A stretch of 35,320 nt of DNA from Gonium pectorale. Lineage: Eukaryota > Chlorophyta > Chlorophyceae > Chlamydomonadales > Volvocaceae. A program made the position numbers and the translations under genes. Each line of letters begins with the position of its first letter. The first letter of the stretch is position 1. Shown piece after piece: positions 22,901-33,939 of this stretch. The notes beneath the pieces are model-generated. The model worked only from the letters and a program-made list of their open reading frames with translations. It was not told where the DNA came from and made no database searches. The DNA lies in the NCBI GenBank assembly GCA_001584585.1, contig LSYV01000009.1:1710245-1745564 (forward strand), written 5' to 3'.

Positions 22901-23817
22901 AGCAGCGGCAGGGGCAGCGGTGGCGGCGACGGCGCAGCTGCAGGCCCCGGCTCGTGGCGGGCGGCGCTGCTGGAGGCGCTTCTGCGCCACTCTGACACGC
23001 ACACGGACCAGCAGATGGCCTACCTGCGGGCGGTGGACTGGCGGACAGCGCTGCCGGGGGCGGATCCCGGCGGACTGGACGCAGGTGCGGTGGGGCTAGG
23101 GCACGGGTCTAGGGTGATGGGCCGACCGCGTTGGGCCGCAGCCAGCAAGGGCTGTGGTAATGATGGGAGCAAGGGGGTGACGACTGACGGCGCTGGCCTG
23201 ATCGCTGACAGGCATGGCTCTTCGCACCGGGCACGCTGCGAACGTTTCATGCATGTTTGATTCATGGCCCGAGGATACGTTACCTTGCCAGAGCACTCTT
23301 GCTTCAGTACGAAGGCAATCTGGAGTATTGGACATCGCATCCATGCAGGCGTCCGGGACTTCATTGAGCTGCTCAGCGCCGCGGCGGCGGCAAGGCGGCA
23401 GCAGCAGGCCGCAGCAGCTGCGGGCGCGGGCGAGGCGGAGGCCCCCGAGGAGCTGTTGGACCCCATCACTTCAGCCCTCATGAACGACCCGGTGGTGCTG
23501 CCGGACTCGCAGGTGCGGCACGGCACACCGAGCATGCGTTCCACGCGTCCTATATGGGCACGTGTGGCACCAACACGTGCATGTAAAACGCGTCAGCCCT
23601 TCCGCCAGCACAGCATCGTTGTGTCTTATTGTTGCACCGCCCAAATCGCCTTTGAACCCCCCAGGTTACGGTGGACCGCTCCACGATAGAGCGGCACTTC
23701 ATGCACAGCCAGACCGACCCATTCTCGCGGACACCCCTCACGCTGGATGCGCTTCGCCCCAACGAGGGCGTTAAGCGCAAGATCGCGGAGTGGGTGAAAA
23801 GTCGGAGCAAGGCGTAA
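16936..23817 (+). CDS. RKP/KPC1-like E3 ubiquitin ligase, SPRY plus C-terminal U-box
   Basis: Twelve exons: 16936-17421, 17525-17608, 17844-18893, 19510-19690, 19885-19985, 20186-20593, 20787-20993, 21266-21986, 22245-22422, 22612-23084, 23349-23512, 23665-23817; 1401 residues, all introns GT-AG. The N-terminus (SPSAGLALLL) and SPRY domain (about 125-290: FSSARANVCVFSGKWQYEV, SGIMQLGWATL, GVGDAPDSYAYDG, AGDVIGCLLDLD, RCELNFGAQP) follow plant RKP, the relative of animal KPC1/RNF123. The helical body does too: QFPYSGSCQYLALA, RALLPHVWWRGCSE, LRYLVHKNRGA, VRLGGIVTHL, WKQEACLSLAGWV, FLHRLFNMANWATSEF, and LLRLLEFAACRLPEAFL. Plant and animal KPC1 end in a RING finger; here the last ~72 residues (about 1330-1398) are a U-box: EELLDPITSALMNDPVVLP, then VDRSTIERHF, TDPFSRTPL and PNEGVKRKIAEW, like UFD2/UBE4. 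The role is presumably substrate ubiquitination with an E2, with the SPRY domain binding substrate or partner. Low-complexity Ala/Gly inserts (about 18185-18295, 20300-20420, 22850-22960) are typical of algal proteins. Confidence 0.92.
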
Positions 23818-24285
23818 CGGCCGTTGCAATAGGAGATTTCGAGTGCGGGGTTTAATCCCGTGTCGGCATGCGCCGTGTGGCATGGGGCGTCCTTCCAGTT
23901 GGGGATACGCTGTTTCGGAGACTATTGAGGTATAGATACAGGCATTGTGTACCAAATATACTGTGAGCGGAGTCGCCCGCTGCCACGGGCGTTGCGAGCA
24001 CGCGCCACGCAGTTGGATCGGCAGGCGTTCGGCGCACAGCCACAGGCATGGCAATTGATGCGCGGTTGCAGTGCATGCGTAGTTGCCGAACTGGCGAGTG
24101 TGCGCGGTTTGCACTGACGTGGATCCGTCGTGCGGTCCTTCAGCGCTGAAGCCTGTAGATCACGAAGGTTCAGCCTTGGTCGGGGTTCCCTACACCACCT
24201 CTAGGTAACATTCGTGCATTTGGACGGTGCTTGCAGCAGAGCCACCGAGTAGTAGTCTACACATTGCACCCCGAGCACCGCAAAC
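23818..24285 (+). other. Intergenic: ligase 3' UTR and ACCase promoter
   Basis: 468 bases between two genes on the same strand. No TGTAA motif and no clear TATA box were seen, so the 3' UTR and promoter cannot be delimited. No coding sequence is recognised. Confidence 0.5.
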
Positions 24286-27200
24286 ATGCAGGTGCTTAGG
24301 AACCAGCCGCGTGTGGGCGATGCTGTGGCCCCTCGCGCAGCACCGCGCCGGCACGCCCCGGCCCGGCCAGTAACGCATACGCAGGCCGCACCGCGTCTGC
24401 CCCCCGATACGCCTAAGGACGAAAAGCAGGGCGGCCGCGAGTGGCTCGGCACAATCCTCTCTCGCTTCGGGCCTGTCAAGGACAAGTCGCAGAACACGGC
24501 TGTGCTGGAGTTTGAGAAGCCTCTTCTCGAGCTGGACAAGCGCATCAAGGAGGTGCGGGCGTTAAGCTGCCGAGGTTTAGATTTCATTGCACAGGATGCA
24601 TAATTGGGTCAGTGCGGTCCATGTACAGGTGCGCAAGGTTGCCGAGGAGAACGGCGTGGATGTCACCGCCTCCATTGCTGAGCTGGAGACCCGCGCGCGC
24701 CAGGTACGCGGCTGATTCTATGTCGATCTGCGCAAGGTGGTATATGGAACTCTGATCGCGACTCTTTGCTGCGCGCAGCTGCGCAAGGAAACATACAGCC
24801 GCCTGACCCCGGTCCAGCGCCTGCAAGTCGCTCGCCACCCCAACCGGCCAACGTGCCTGGACATTATCCTCAACATCACTGATAAGTTCGTGGAGCTGCA
24901 CGGCGATCGCGCGGGTCTCGATGACCCCGCCATCGTGTGCGGTATCGGCAGCATCAACGGCACTCCCTTCATGATGATCGGCCACCAGAAGGGTCGCAAC
25001 ACGAAGGTGCGGCGGGCCAGTCCAGGGGCACCCGCGTGCTTGGGGCGTTGATTCGTGCACCAGGAGTGCCGAGGAGCTGCTTAAACAGCGGGGAGCCCGC
25101 GCTCCTGCAACCCCCGTCTCCTAAGCCCACTCTCGTTGCCCAACCCTCCCGCAGGAGAACATCCGCCGCAACTTCGGCATGCCACAGCCCAACGGCTACC
25201 GCAAGGCGCTGCGCTTCATGCGCCACGCCGACAAGTTCGGCCTGCCCATCATCACCTTTGTGGACACGCCGGGTGCCTATGCCGGCAAAAACGCGGAGGA
25301 GCTGGGGCAGGTGGGGCGCGGGTTGGGCCCAGCGCTTGCGCAGCTACTGGTGGCCAGCGTCGGCGATCCGGCAGCATGGGGCTGGCGTTTGTCGGCTGTG
25401 AGGATTCCGAGCGCTGCAATCAGCTGAGGGCGAAGGAATGGGCGGTTTCGCTGCCGTAGCTGCCATCGACGACAGCATGGGACCGTGCGTTACACCGTCT
25501 GGGCTGCTCACGGAACTGCGAGTATTCGAGCCCTGCCCGACAGCGCCCTGGGGCAAGGGCCAACGCACAGCTCCCCCGGTTTTGCGCCCCCCGACTCCGC
25601 ACCCCAGGGCGAGGCCATTGCCGTCAACCTGCGTGAGATGTTCGGGCTGCGGGTGCCCATCATCAGCGTCGTCATTGGCGAGGGCGGCTCGGGTGGCGCG
25701 CTGGCCATCGGCTGCGCCAACCGCAACCTGATCATGGAGAACGCGGTCTACTACGTGGCCAGCCCGGAGGCGTGCGCCGCCATTCTGTGGAAGAGCCGCG
25801 GCGCGGCCGGCGAGGTAGGTGCCGTTCGGAATGGGTCGGACGGTCGGCGGAGGGGCCGGGGCCACGGGGAACCATGCATTCCATGTCTACAGGGCGACAT
25901 GTCTACAGGGCGAGCATAAGCAGTTCGCGCATGGCCACGACAAAGGGAGGGTAGCAGCGAGATGGGTCATCTGCGTGACACTGGATAGGCACACTGCTCG
26001 TCTTTTCAACACTGCGGATAGCTCTCCAACGCGGCCGCTATTTAGTCAGGGGTGGCTGATGGGTTGAGGTCGGGCGTCCGGTCCGTCCTCCGAAATGGCA
26101 TCCATCAGATGGAACAGTGTGGGCTGGTAGGGATGGCGGCATGGGACAGCGCGGCCATTGCGGCGTCGGAGGCAGCATTTGTGCATGCAAACAAGCCCAA
26201 CGTTTGAAGGATTAGCGCTGCCGCGTACGCGGACGGTTGCTCCGGATTTCGTCGCGCTCCGCTGCACCCTTGCACCGGCACTGTGCCTGAGCAGCTGCGT
26301 GGTTCACTGCTGGTGAGGAAGCTCGCTCAATGGGCCTAAGCATCTGCCTCCGCATGGCCGCTCCACGCACGGCACGTACGGCATTGGTATGTTGATGACG
26401 ACCATCGGCTCCCGCAGGCACCTTACTTTGTCCGAATCATGTGGGCTCGGACGCTCGAACTGCGTGGATTCGCCGTAGCTATCCCTGAGGATTTGCCCTT
26501 GCATGAGCTTAGGTGTGCCCGTTCTTATGCATTTTGCCCGCTTGCCCGTCGTCTTGCCTGCGCCAGGCCACTGAGGCCCTCCGCATCACGTCTGCTGAGC
26601 TAGTCAAGTTCGGCGTGATGGACCACATTGTGCCGGAGCCGCTGGGCGGGGCGCACTCGGACCCGCTGTCTGCCTTCCCGCTCCTCAAGGAGTCGATCCT
26701 CAACACCTATGCGCAGTGAGTTGGCCAGTCGGGGCCGGGAAGGCAGGGTTGGAAGCAGCACGTGAGGTGGGGGGGAACGGTTCGGGATGGTGGTGCGGGG
26801 CTTGAGGGTGGAGAAGACGTGAAATCTCACTGACAAATGACGAGTGTCGTGTATGAAAAGTGAGGTGATGATTGGCGGACCCAGGGTCGCATCCAGGGCC
26901 CCAGAGCAACCTTTCCTACATGCACCCGGGGATGCTCCTCGGGTTGTTCGAAGTCGTAGCGAAGGGTGTTCCGCACCCAGCATCACGGACCCACACCCGG
27001 CAACAGCCCGTGCAGGGGATAGCCACTCTCATGTGTCTGGGGGATACTCACGCGGCCTTTGCGGCTGTTTGGGGCCGGCAGCTGCGCTGCTCCTGCTACT
27101 CCTCTTGCAGCTGGACGGACCGTTGCGAGAGCAGGGCGAGGCGCGTGTGCTAAAGCTGCATGCCTCGCTGACTTCGTCGCACGGCCCACCGTCAAAGCCG

Positions 27201-28149
27201 GCAGGGACGAGTCGGGCAAACGAACAGGATGGTGCGGGACTTGGGCCGCTTGTCAGCGAATCTCGCTCAGCAAAGCCACCGACTGAGGTAGTCCAAGCAC
27301 CATGCGGTTGCGCAGGCTTTCGTAGCTGTTGTCACTGAGCGCGTTGCCTTGCGCGCCGTGCTGCGGCCCAGGTACGCCAACATGAGCGAGGAGGAGATCA
27401 AGCTGGACCGCTACGCCAAGTTCCGCAAGCTGGGCCAGTTCCAGGAGTTCGTGATCAAGGGCGGCGACTGGCGCACCGCCCTCGCCGAGCGCCAGGCGGT
27501 GAGCAGCATTGCTCTGGAGACGTGCTCCGGCCTGGGCCGCAGCTTGCTTTACAGGACTGCTTGCCGCCCTGCCCTCCCTATCCGTTGTTTATATATTTAC
27601 CCTTCCAAGTCCCCGCATTGCCCTTCCCACCCCGCCCTCAGGCCGTGGGCACCACCACCAAGGCGGGCGCCTGGGCTGCCAGTGAGGCGGAGGCTCGCTA
27701 CATTGAGCAGCTGGTGGACGCGGACGAGAAGTGGGAGAAGCTGCTGGCGGAGGGAGCCGAGTGGCTCAACAAGCCCGTGCAGCCGCCGGGCCTGGCCCGG
27801 TCAGGTGAGGGACAGGGATGCGGGGGACGGGCCGGACGGGGCGGGGCGCGGCGCGGCGCGGCGCAGCAGTGTGGAGGAGGGCGATGCTGAAAGACCTCCT
27901 GTTGCGCAGCGACCCGTCCGCACACCGGTTTCAGCTCCCAGGGTGCTAGCAATCTTTGCTGTTGTGCACGTAATCGCCGTGTGTGCCTCAGGAATAATAC
28001 ATTTCGCCGAACTTTCCACCTTGCCAGGCATCATGGACGTCGCCGTGTCGATGGTGGAGGCGCGGCGCCGGAAGCAGGTGCAGGCGGGCGGGTCGTCTGT
28101 CCGGGCCAGCGCCGCGGCCTCGCCCTCGCCCGTCACCGCCAACGCCTAA
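24286..28149 (+). CDS. accA: Acetyl-CoA carboxylase carboxyltransferase alpha subunit, plastid
   Basis: Nine exons: 24286-24552, 24629-24703, 24779-25006, 25155-25310, 25608-25814, 26567-26715, 27372-27498, 27642-27804, 28028-28149; 497 residues. With the beta subunit (AccD) it transfers CO2 from carboxybiotin-BCCP to acetyl-CoA, giving malonyl-CoA for plastid fatty acid synthesis. A basic, acid-poor leader (about 1-40) suits a chloroplast transit peptide. The family core is complete: [73 protein letters not shown] with AEELGQGEAIA, and the glycine-rich [12 protein letters not shown] that helps bind acyl-CoA/carboxybiotin. [13 protein letters not shown] follows. Exon 6 ends in phase 2 inside a Gln codon (CA/gtgagt), completed at 27372, giving [12 protein letters not shown]; the CAG-TGA reading is therefore not a stop. 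The region after about residue 400 is an algal/plant C-terminal extension. Introns of 752 nt (25815-26566) and 656 nt (26716-27371) contain no recognised gene. Confidence 0.95.
27838..27866. repeat. GGCGC short tandem repeat in accA intron 8
   Basis: Several copies of GGCGC in a row ('gcggggcgcggcgcggcgcggcgcag') lie in the 223-nt intron between accA exons 8 and 9. It is simple-sequence DNA with no expected function. Confidence 0.6.
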
Positions 28150-29469
28150 GTGACACACGTTGTCGGGGGGAGACAGGAGCGGATACCGCGGGGTTGCTCG
28201 GCAGGACTGCTGCAGAGTGGTCCTGCTCGAGGCACGGGACTTCATACATATCAAGAACGAATGAAGAGACGTTTGCGTGGATCCTGTTTGATTCCAGGTT
28301 ACTGTTGGGTGGGCGAAGGCAAGCCCATGACTAAGGCGGCGTCCTGTACAACCTTCGTTTTCGTAAGGTCCTGGAGCAGAGGTTCCAGGTAGTGGCGTGA
28401 GGCGGGGGATCAGGAGGTTAAGGTCGCAGAGATGAAGGGACTGCGTAGATGTGACTAGTGTCCAAGACATAACCAACTGACTTTTGTTGCTGTACGAGTG
28501 CCGTACGAGTGCAAGCCTGGGTGCAAGGCTGTGCCGGGGTGCACCGCACCGGCGAATGTATTTAACTGCGCGCTGACTTCCAATGCTGCGTTGTGGCACG
28601 CGGGCTGTTGGGGTGCCCTTGATCGCGAGGTGAGCCCGACCTGGTACGGTATTCGTTTACGAAGAATTCGTGCTGCGCTGTGTGGTGGAAGAAGACGATG
28701 CATGATGTTGTGTCGGATTGTTGCAGTCTGCAGCTGCTTGCCTTGGGTGTACCATTGCCTGATTGCACTGCCCACAATTTTCTGCGATCAGCAAGTCGTG
28801 TAATAACCCTTGGATGTCTGCTGCTGCATGCCTGGCTGCCGTGAGCTCAACATTGGAGCCATTTGTTCTAAGGTGAAGCTGGTGACCCTGTGTGCCCCAT
28901 CCTCACCTGCCGAAAACGGTCACTGACATGACTTCCATAGATACATGGAAATATGTTGGCCGGGTAAGCAGCCCACATTCCAAACAGGTCTGCAGCAGCG
29001 CACAGATTGCACCACAAATCCACCCGGCGATGCATTGCATTGCCGTGCATGCGTGCGCAGCGTGCCCACGGCCCTCTGCGGCGTACAGTTATAGGCCCTC
29101 CTCGAAAGGCCCCGACAAGTTATGGCGAGTTGTCACACTTGGCAGAGAGTAAAAGAATGCAGATTGCAGAAAGGACAGGCAACCTGCAATTCATAAGGAG
29201 TATCGGCCAAACCGTTCAGTCATGTAGACCGATCAGTAATGTAGAGATTGTCCATCTATGACCCGTCCTTTTATTCCGTGCCGTAATTGGCCCAGAACCC
29301 GGTCCGATAAATGTCACCGGAAGCCCTGCCTGGGAACGGCACCTGACATGCGAGCAGTGCCTCGATCACTTGACAACACAGTCAAAACCGAACCACGGAC
29401 ACTACGCCCGTTGCCTCACAAGCGCATCGGCTGCCAGTCCATCTCTCCTGCACTTCGCTCGACACCATG
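28150..29469. other. Convergent intergenic region, accA and ABM gene
   Basis: 1.3 kb between the 3' ends of accA (+) and the ABM gene (-). The first ~650 bases are probably the accA 3' UTR, ending near TGTAA at 28799-28803. No TGTAA motif on the minus strand was seen for the ABM gene. No open frame shows a recognisable protein. Confidence 0.5.
28799..28803 (+). terminator. TGTAA polyadenylation signal for accA
   Basis: TGTAA about 650 nt after the accA stop codon, the first good copy in that direction. Confidence 0.5.
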
Positions 29470-30727
29470 CTAGTGCTTGAGCATGCGGCACACGGCGCTC
29501 ATGACGCTGTCCTTAACGTCCACCGCCAGGGACACCAGGTCGCCCACGGACGGCAGCGGGTTGCGCGCCTTGCCCTTGGTCCCCTCGGGCCGCGACCCGC
29601 CGGCGCCGTCGGCGGCCTGCTGCGCGCCGTCGGCCGCTGCCGCCGGCCCCGGCTGCGCCTCCGGGCTTCCATCCACGCTCATGCTGGCGAGCAGCTGCTG
29701 CTCGCGCTGGGTCTCCTCGTGCTCGTTGATCTTGGCTGCAAGGGGATTCAGGGTCGGTGCGGCGGGAGACTTTGGGATCAGCAGAGCAGGACAGGACAGG
29801 AAGTCATGGTGACGTGGACAATACTCGTAGTTAGACTGCCCTGAGCAAGTACTTACTGAGGTCAAACGCCCGCGAAGTCTGCTTGTAGGAGGCACCTCCC
29901 GCGGCACCGCTGGCTCCGGTGGCGTCGTCCAGGCCGCCCTCACCCTTGGGACCTGCGGGTATAAAACAGCATAACGGACATGGAGCATGCAGGACATGCA
30001 AAAAAGACCCAGCGAGCTTTCAGGGCCGCCCGTGCGTTCTACGTGCCGGCAACAGGCATCCCTACCAACAACGGTACTTGCCTGCCTGTATTGCCGATGG
30101 GCCCAGGCGTCCTTCCTCGTATGAATAAAGCGATATGCCGACGGGTCGCTCCAAGTGGGGTTGCAACTGCAGGCAGCAAAGGATCCCGAGTTTGTGTTCC
30201 GAGGATCTGTACGTAGTCGACCGAGTATGTTGGGCGCAGACAGAAAGGCCATGGCGCTCAACTGCCACAGCATGCTCCCAAAAGTTGCATCGTCCCAGGG
30301 AGGCTCGACACAAACCTTGGTCATGAGCTGCACCATGCGTGGCGCCGCGGTGTGGTCGCCAAAGGCCTCGGTCGTCTCATACCGCTCCCTGGCACGGGAG
30401 CAAATGTTGGGTTTTGGTCTGAAAGCGCCAAGCCAGCCCCAAGCTAATGGCAACTCACCAGAAGTGGAACGTGTTAGTCTCCCACCCGTCGCGCACACAG
30501 TCGAACATCATAATGCCCTTGTCAGGCGATTGGGACTCTTCCAGGGACCACACGAGAATCTCTCGCGCTACGCCTTCAACGTCAGCTTCGTGACCTGGCT
30601 TTGCTACGAGGGTCCTCGACACGGCAACCTGTTTCTTGCCCCGGACCTTGCGGGCATGGGTAACCACGAGGCGTCTTGCCGGCTGGAACGAAGGCGCAAG
30701 GCACCGCCCTGGGTTCAATGCCCGCAT
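29470..30727 (-). CDS. ABM-fold protein with disordered C-terminal tail, possibly plastid
   Basis: Five exons on the minus strand: 30727-30459, 30388-30316, 30166-30082, 29952-29857, 29735-29470; 262 residues. The start is the ATG at 30727; the longer open frame upstream has only a TTG. Residues 1 to about 32 are rich in Arg, Ala and Val without acids (ARRLVVTHARKVRGKK), suggesting a transit peptide. Residues ~33-138 resemble an antibiotic biosynthesis monooxygenase (ABM, dimeric alpha/beta barrel) domain: QVAVSRTLVAKPGHEADVEG, WETNTFHFWERYETTEAFG, then HLERPVGISLYSYEEG. The fold covers haem-degrading and quinone-oxidising enzymes and some non-enzymatic proteins; the substrate cannot be told. 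The C-terminal half is polar, with Gly/Ala/Gln/Glu (EGGLDDATGASG, EETQREQQLLASM), and ends in a short hydrophobic segment (VGDLVSLAVDVKDSVMSAV). Intron 3 (30081-29953) uses a GC donor (CAG/GCAAGT). It is divergent from the PRAI gene. Confidence 0.85.
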
Positions 30728-30998
30728 CGTGATGTCTAATTGGCTTCGCAGTCGGAGCGGCAGCGTCTCGGCCGCGCACAGGTGTCGGCAGAGCCCTGCT
30801 GCTTTGAAGCTACGCAACCGACGAATGCGAGCAAGCGATTTGAGTTTTGAGTGATCTTCCGGGAAGACGAAAGCGGGTGGCGCAAATAACCGCCGAATCT
30901 AACGATTTGCACTTTTGGAACGACGTCTTCTTTGCGGCCGCTTCGACGCCAGCTGCCCAGCTCAATTGTGCAGTGTCAATCAGCTAGCGTGTGAAAGG
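30728..30998. promoter_or_regulatory. Divergent promoter, ABM gene and PRAI gene
   Basis: 271 bp between two start codons facing away from each other. Both promoters must lie here or extend into the first exons. I see no clear TATA box on either strand. Confidence 0.55.
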
Positions 30999-33939
30999 AT
31001 GATCTGCGGACGGGCTACCACAATGCCGCGCTTGCGGCGCCAAACTTGCTGCCGGTGAGCTCGCTGCCATCTCTACTTCTCACTATGTGAGCACATTAGT
31101 AATCGCGCCCTGACTTGTGGGCTGTTCGCACCCCGCCCCTGACGCCCTCGAGGACGTGGGCCCTTGCGACGTCAGCGCAGCCACCGCTGCAGCGGCCCTT
31201 GGTGAAGGTAAGTATGCGCCGGAGCCCGCGTAAAGCCAGCCCGAATCACCCGTTCCCCGTTCCAGACCTCCACCCCCACCCCACCCCACCCCTACCGCCT
31301 GAATCCTAACCGCTGCCTAGATCTGCGGGATCACCAATGCGGATGACGCACGACAGGCTGTTGGTGCGGGCGCAGACCTACTCGGTAGGTACACGGGGCT
31401 GATGGCGGAGGCTAACATGGACTGTCTCCTGCGCCCGCCGGCACCACCCCACACCCGTGCCACCCCAACCTCGCGAGCCCTTGGGGAAGGAAAATGAACC
31501 CTGAATGCACACCGTATCTTTCTTCTCCCGCTTAGGGATGATCATGTGGCAGAAAGCGAAGCGGGCAGTCAGCGCCGACACAGCGCGGAGCATCGCTGAC
31601 GTGGCGCGGGCTGCGGGTGCTCGGGCAGTTGGCGTCTTTGTAGACGAGGACGCAGCGACCATCTCAGCAAGGTGGGGACTGGGATCGAGGTTGTCGTAAG
31701 GGGCTGTAGCCGCGAAGATGGGTGGTGCATCGCGGCTTGCGCTGCCAGAGCAGCGCCCGGAAATGCAGCTGGGTAGGGTGTGGAGCAGCCCGCGCCGGGA
31801 TGCGTGGGCTGCTGGGGTTCCTGCAACGGAAAACAACGTTGTCGTCATTGCGCTCGATGAGCCGGTGGTCTTGGCGGAGCGGAGCGTTTGGGAAGGAGTG
31901 GGCGGCTTTCGCACGTGGAGATCCAGGGCACAGCCAGCATCGGGCGGCCTGGGTCGGAGAGACGGCCGGAAGGCCGCTTATAAGGCAGCGCACGGACGCG
32001 TGGCTGCTGTTCGTGTGGCTGCCGCTACGGGTCTTGTATGCCCTCGCCCCAAGCGGCGAAGTTTGCTCACCCGGGAGCTCTGTCTGAGTCCTGATCTGGG
32101 TCGCTGCGCACACCCGCCAGTGCACGTCCTGTACATATGGTCCTCCCATAAAGGACAAAGTGTTGCGGACCACGGCTACGATGCATGCCATTGTTCTATC
32201 CGTGCATGCCGCACCCGATGTTTCCTCGGGCATTGCCAGGCCAGTATGTGGAGCACGCTTGTGCCCCGTCCCTTCGCTGCCGTCAGGTGCAAGGACGCTG
32301 GCATCGCGATGGCTCAGCTGCACGGCGATGGAGCCAGGTATGTGTTTAAGGGAGGGAGAGCATGGGGCCGTGGCCGGGGGTGCAACTGCTCGAGCACCCG
32401 CCGCAGATGCATTTTTGTGGCGGTGGCATAGCGGGGGCGCAGCAGACCCCTGGGGCGAGGCAGGGCCACTCAAGCGCAGATGCGCGCAGGGAAGTGCTGC
32501 CTCATGCGCTATCTGCGGTCTCCCCGTCTGGCACTGCGCTGCCTACCAGCCTTCACACAACCTCAGCTGCCCTCGCGGCACGCTGCATCCGCGTCAATAA
32601 CCTCGCCTTCTGCATCAACAGACCTCCTGGCGCTCGCCAGCTACCGCGCCTTCCCGTCACGTCATGCCTCTCCTCGTCCTTCCCCAACTTTCTGGTGCTT
32701 CACGGTCATGGTCCCACGGCCGTCTCTGCTCCCTTCCCAGGTCCGCCTTGCCTGACCTGGACCCCTCTCTGGAGGTGGTGTACGTGCTGGCCTGCGCGCC
32801 CGACGGCACGCCCATCACGCCCCCGCCCTCGGCGCTGCTGGCGAGCATGGGGCGCCCCGGGGCACGCAGGCCCGACTGGCTGCTGGTGGACAGCGCGCAG
32901 GTGGGAGTGCGTGGGAGGGGAGTTGAAGAGAAAGGGGAGCAACTGGGAGGGGAGGAGGGCGCCGCGGATTGCATGGCCAGTGCTGGTGCCGCCCGAGTGA
33001 ACGGTTCTGTGCACTTGAGACGCACGGACAATATCGGGTGGACGAGGAAACGGTGCGCTACGGGATCTTGTGGTGCAGCTGCTTGGGTGCTTTCGGCTCG
33101 GTGACCCCCCTTGACGTCGCAGTAAATGGGTGGGGGCATCTCCAACGAACGAACGCCTAGCCCGCGTCACAGCAACGCTTGCCCTAATGGTACGTAAGAC
33201 GCTTCATCCGCATGCCATCGAATGCACTTAGCCCCGATCCACGTCGCCGTCGTGCCGCCAACCCCTCCCACCCCGTGGCGCGTTGCTTTCCGATCCTCCC
33301 CCCCTCCGGGCGGCTCCTGGCAGGGCGGCTCGGGCCAGGCTCTGGACTGGCAGCGGCTGTCCATTCCGGAGGGGGAAGCCCGCTGTGGCTGGCTGCTGGC
33401 GGGCGGGCTGCAGCCCGACAACGTGGCCACAGCGGCGGGCCTGGCGCGGCCGACCGGCGTGGACGTGTCCAGCGGCGTGTGCGGCCCGGACGGTGAGCGG
33501 GGCGGTGGGACGGTGCTGCTGCGCCGTGCCTGACTGGTGGTGGGGACGAGACGATGCCGGGAGGGGGGTTCCGGTGCCCTGCGCGGATACCGCAATGCTT
33601 TGTGCTGTGACGCCTAGCACGGGGAACTCTGTGGCTGTCCTCAAGGTCCCGCTTTGGGGCCGCACGCAATACTCAGAGCGATCTGGTGCCTTGCTCAGGA
33701 CACGTGCTCAGTGATGGCCATCCGGCTCCGTGCAAGCTGTGCCCTACGGAGCACGCAAGGCTGGGGGCAGGCGGGCAATACTACGCGCTAACGCCCGTGT
33801 TGCGGGTAATCCACGCAAGGCCCCCCTGTGCGCTGAGGGTGCCCACCGTCCCCCAACACCCGCACGTGCAGGCCTCAAGAAGGACGCGGCGAAGGTGGCG
33901 GCCTTCGTGGCATCAGCCCGGGGGGTGAAGTACCAATAG
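30999..33939 (+). CDS. Phosphoribosylanthranilate isomerase, plastid
   Basis: Eight exons: 30999-31054, 31153-31207, 31321-31384, 31536-31671, 32287-32337, 32741-32900, 33324-33492, 33872-33939; 252 residues. It isomerises N-(5'-phosphoribosyl)anthranilate to CdRP, the third step of tryptophan synthesis, as bacterial TrpF and plant PAI do. The leader (about 1-32: MICGRATTMPRLRRQ, then TWALATSAQPPLQ) looks like a chloroplast transit peptide. The TIM-barrel begins at RPLVKICGITNADDARQAV; the Cys of KICGI is the catalytic base, and the Asp of WLLVDSAQ is the catalytic acid. QLHGDGARSALPDLDPSLE, the phosphate-binding GGSG, WLLAGGLQPDNV and PTGVDVSSGV complete the family pattern, with the usual basic end (KKDAAKVAAFV). 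Exon 1 and the exon 2 acceptor (31151-31152) are the least certain, chosen because they give an ATG and matching phase. Long introns (615 nt at 31672-32286, 403 nt at 32338-32740, 423 nt at 32901-33323, 379 nt at 33493-33871) contain no gene. Not fused to other trp enzymes. Confidence 0.92.

Noticed and set aside
26711..26719. CAG-TGA as the end of the ACCase alpha gene
   Set aside because: The donor CA/gtgagt followed by the acceptor at 27370-27371 restores the Gln codon and the frame and yields the expected downstream [17 protein letters not shown] segment, so the TGA is intronic.
29470..30498. Single 1029-nt minus-strand open frame as one exon
   Set aside because: It reads through three introns of the ABM gene. 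Only its spliced parts match the family; the stretch between 29953 and 30315 in that frame has no similarity, while another frame there supplies the exon at 30082-30166.
30728..30817. Longer N-terminus for the ABM protein
   Set aside because: The longer frame begins with TTG, not ATG; the ATG at 30727 gives a good transit-like leader.
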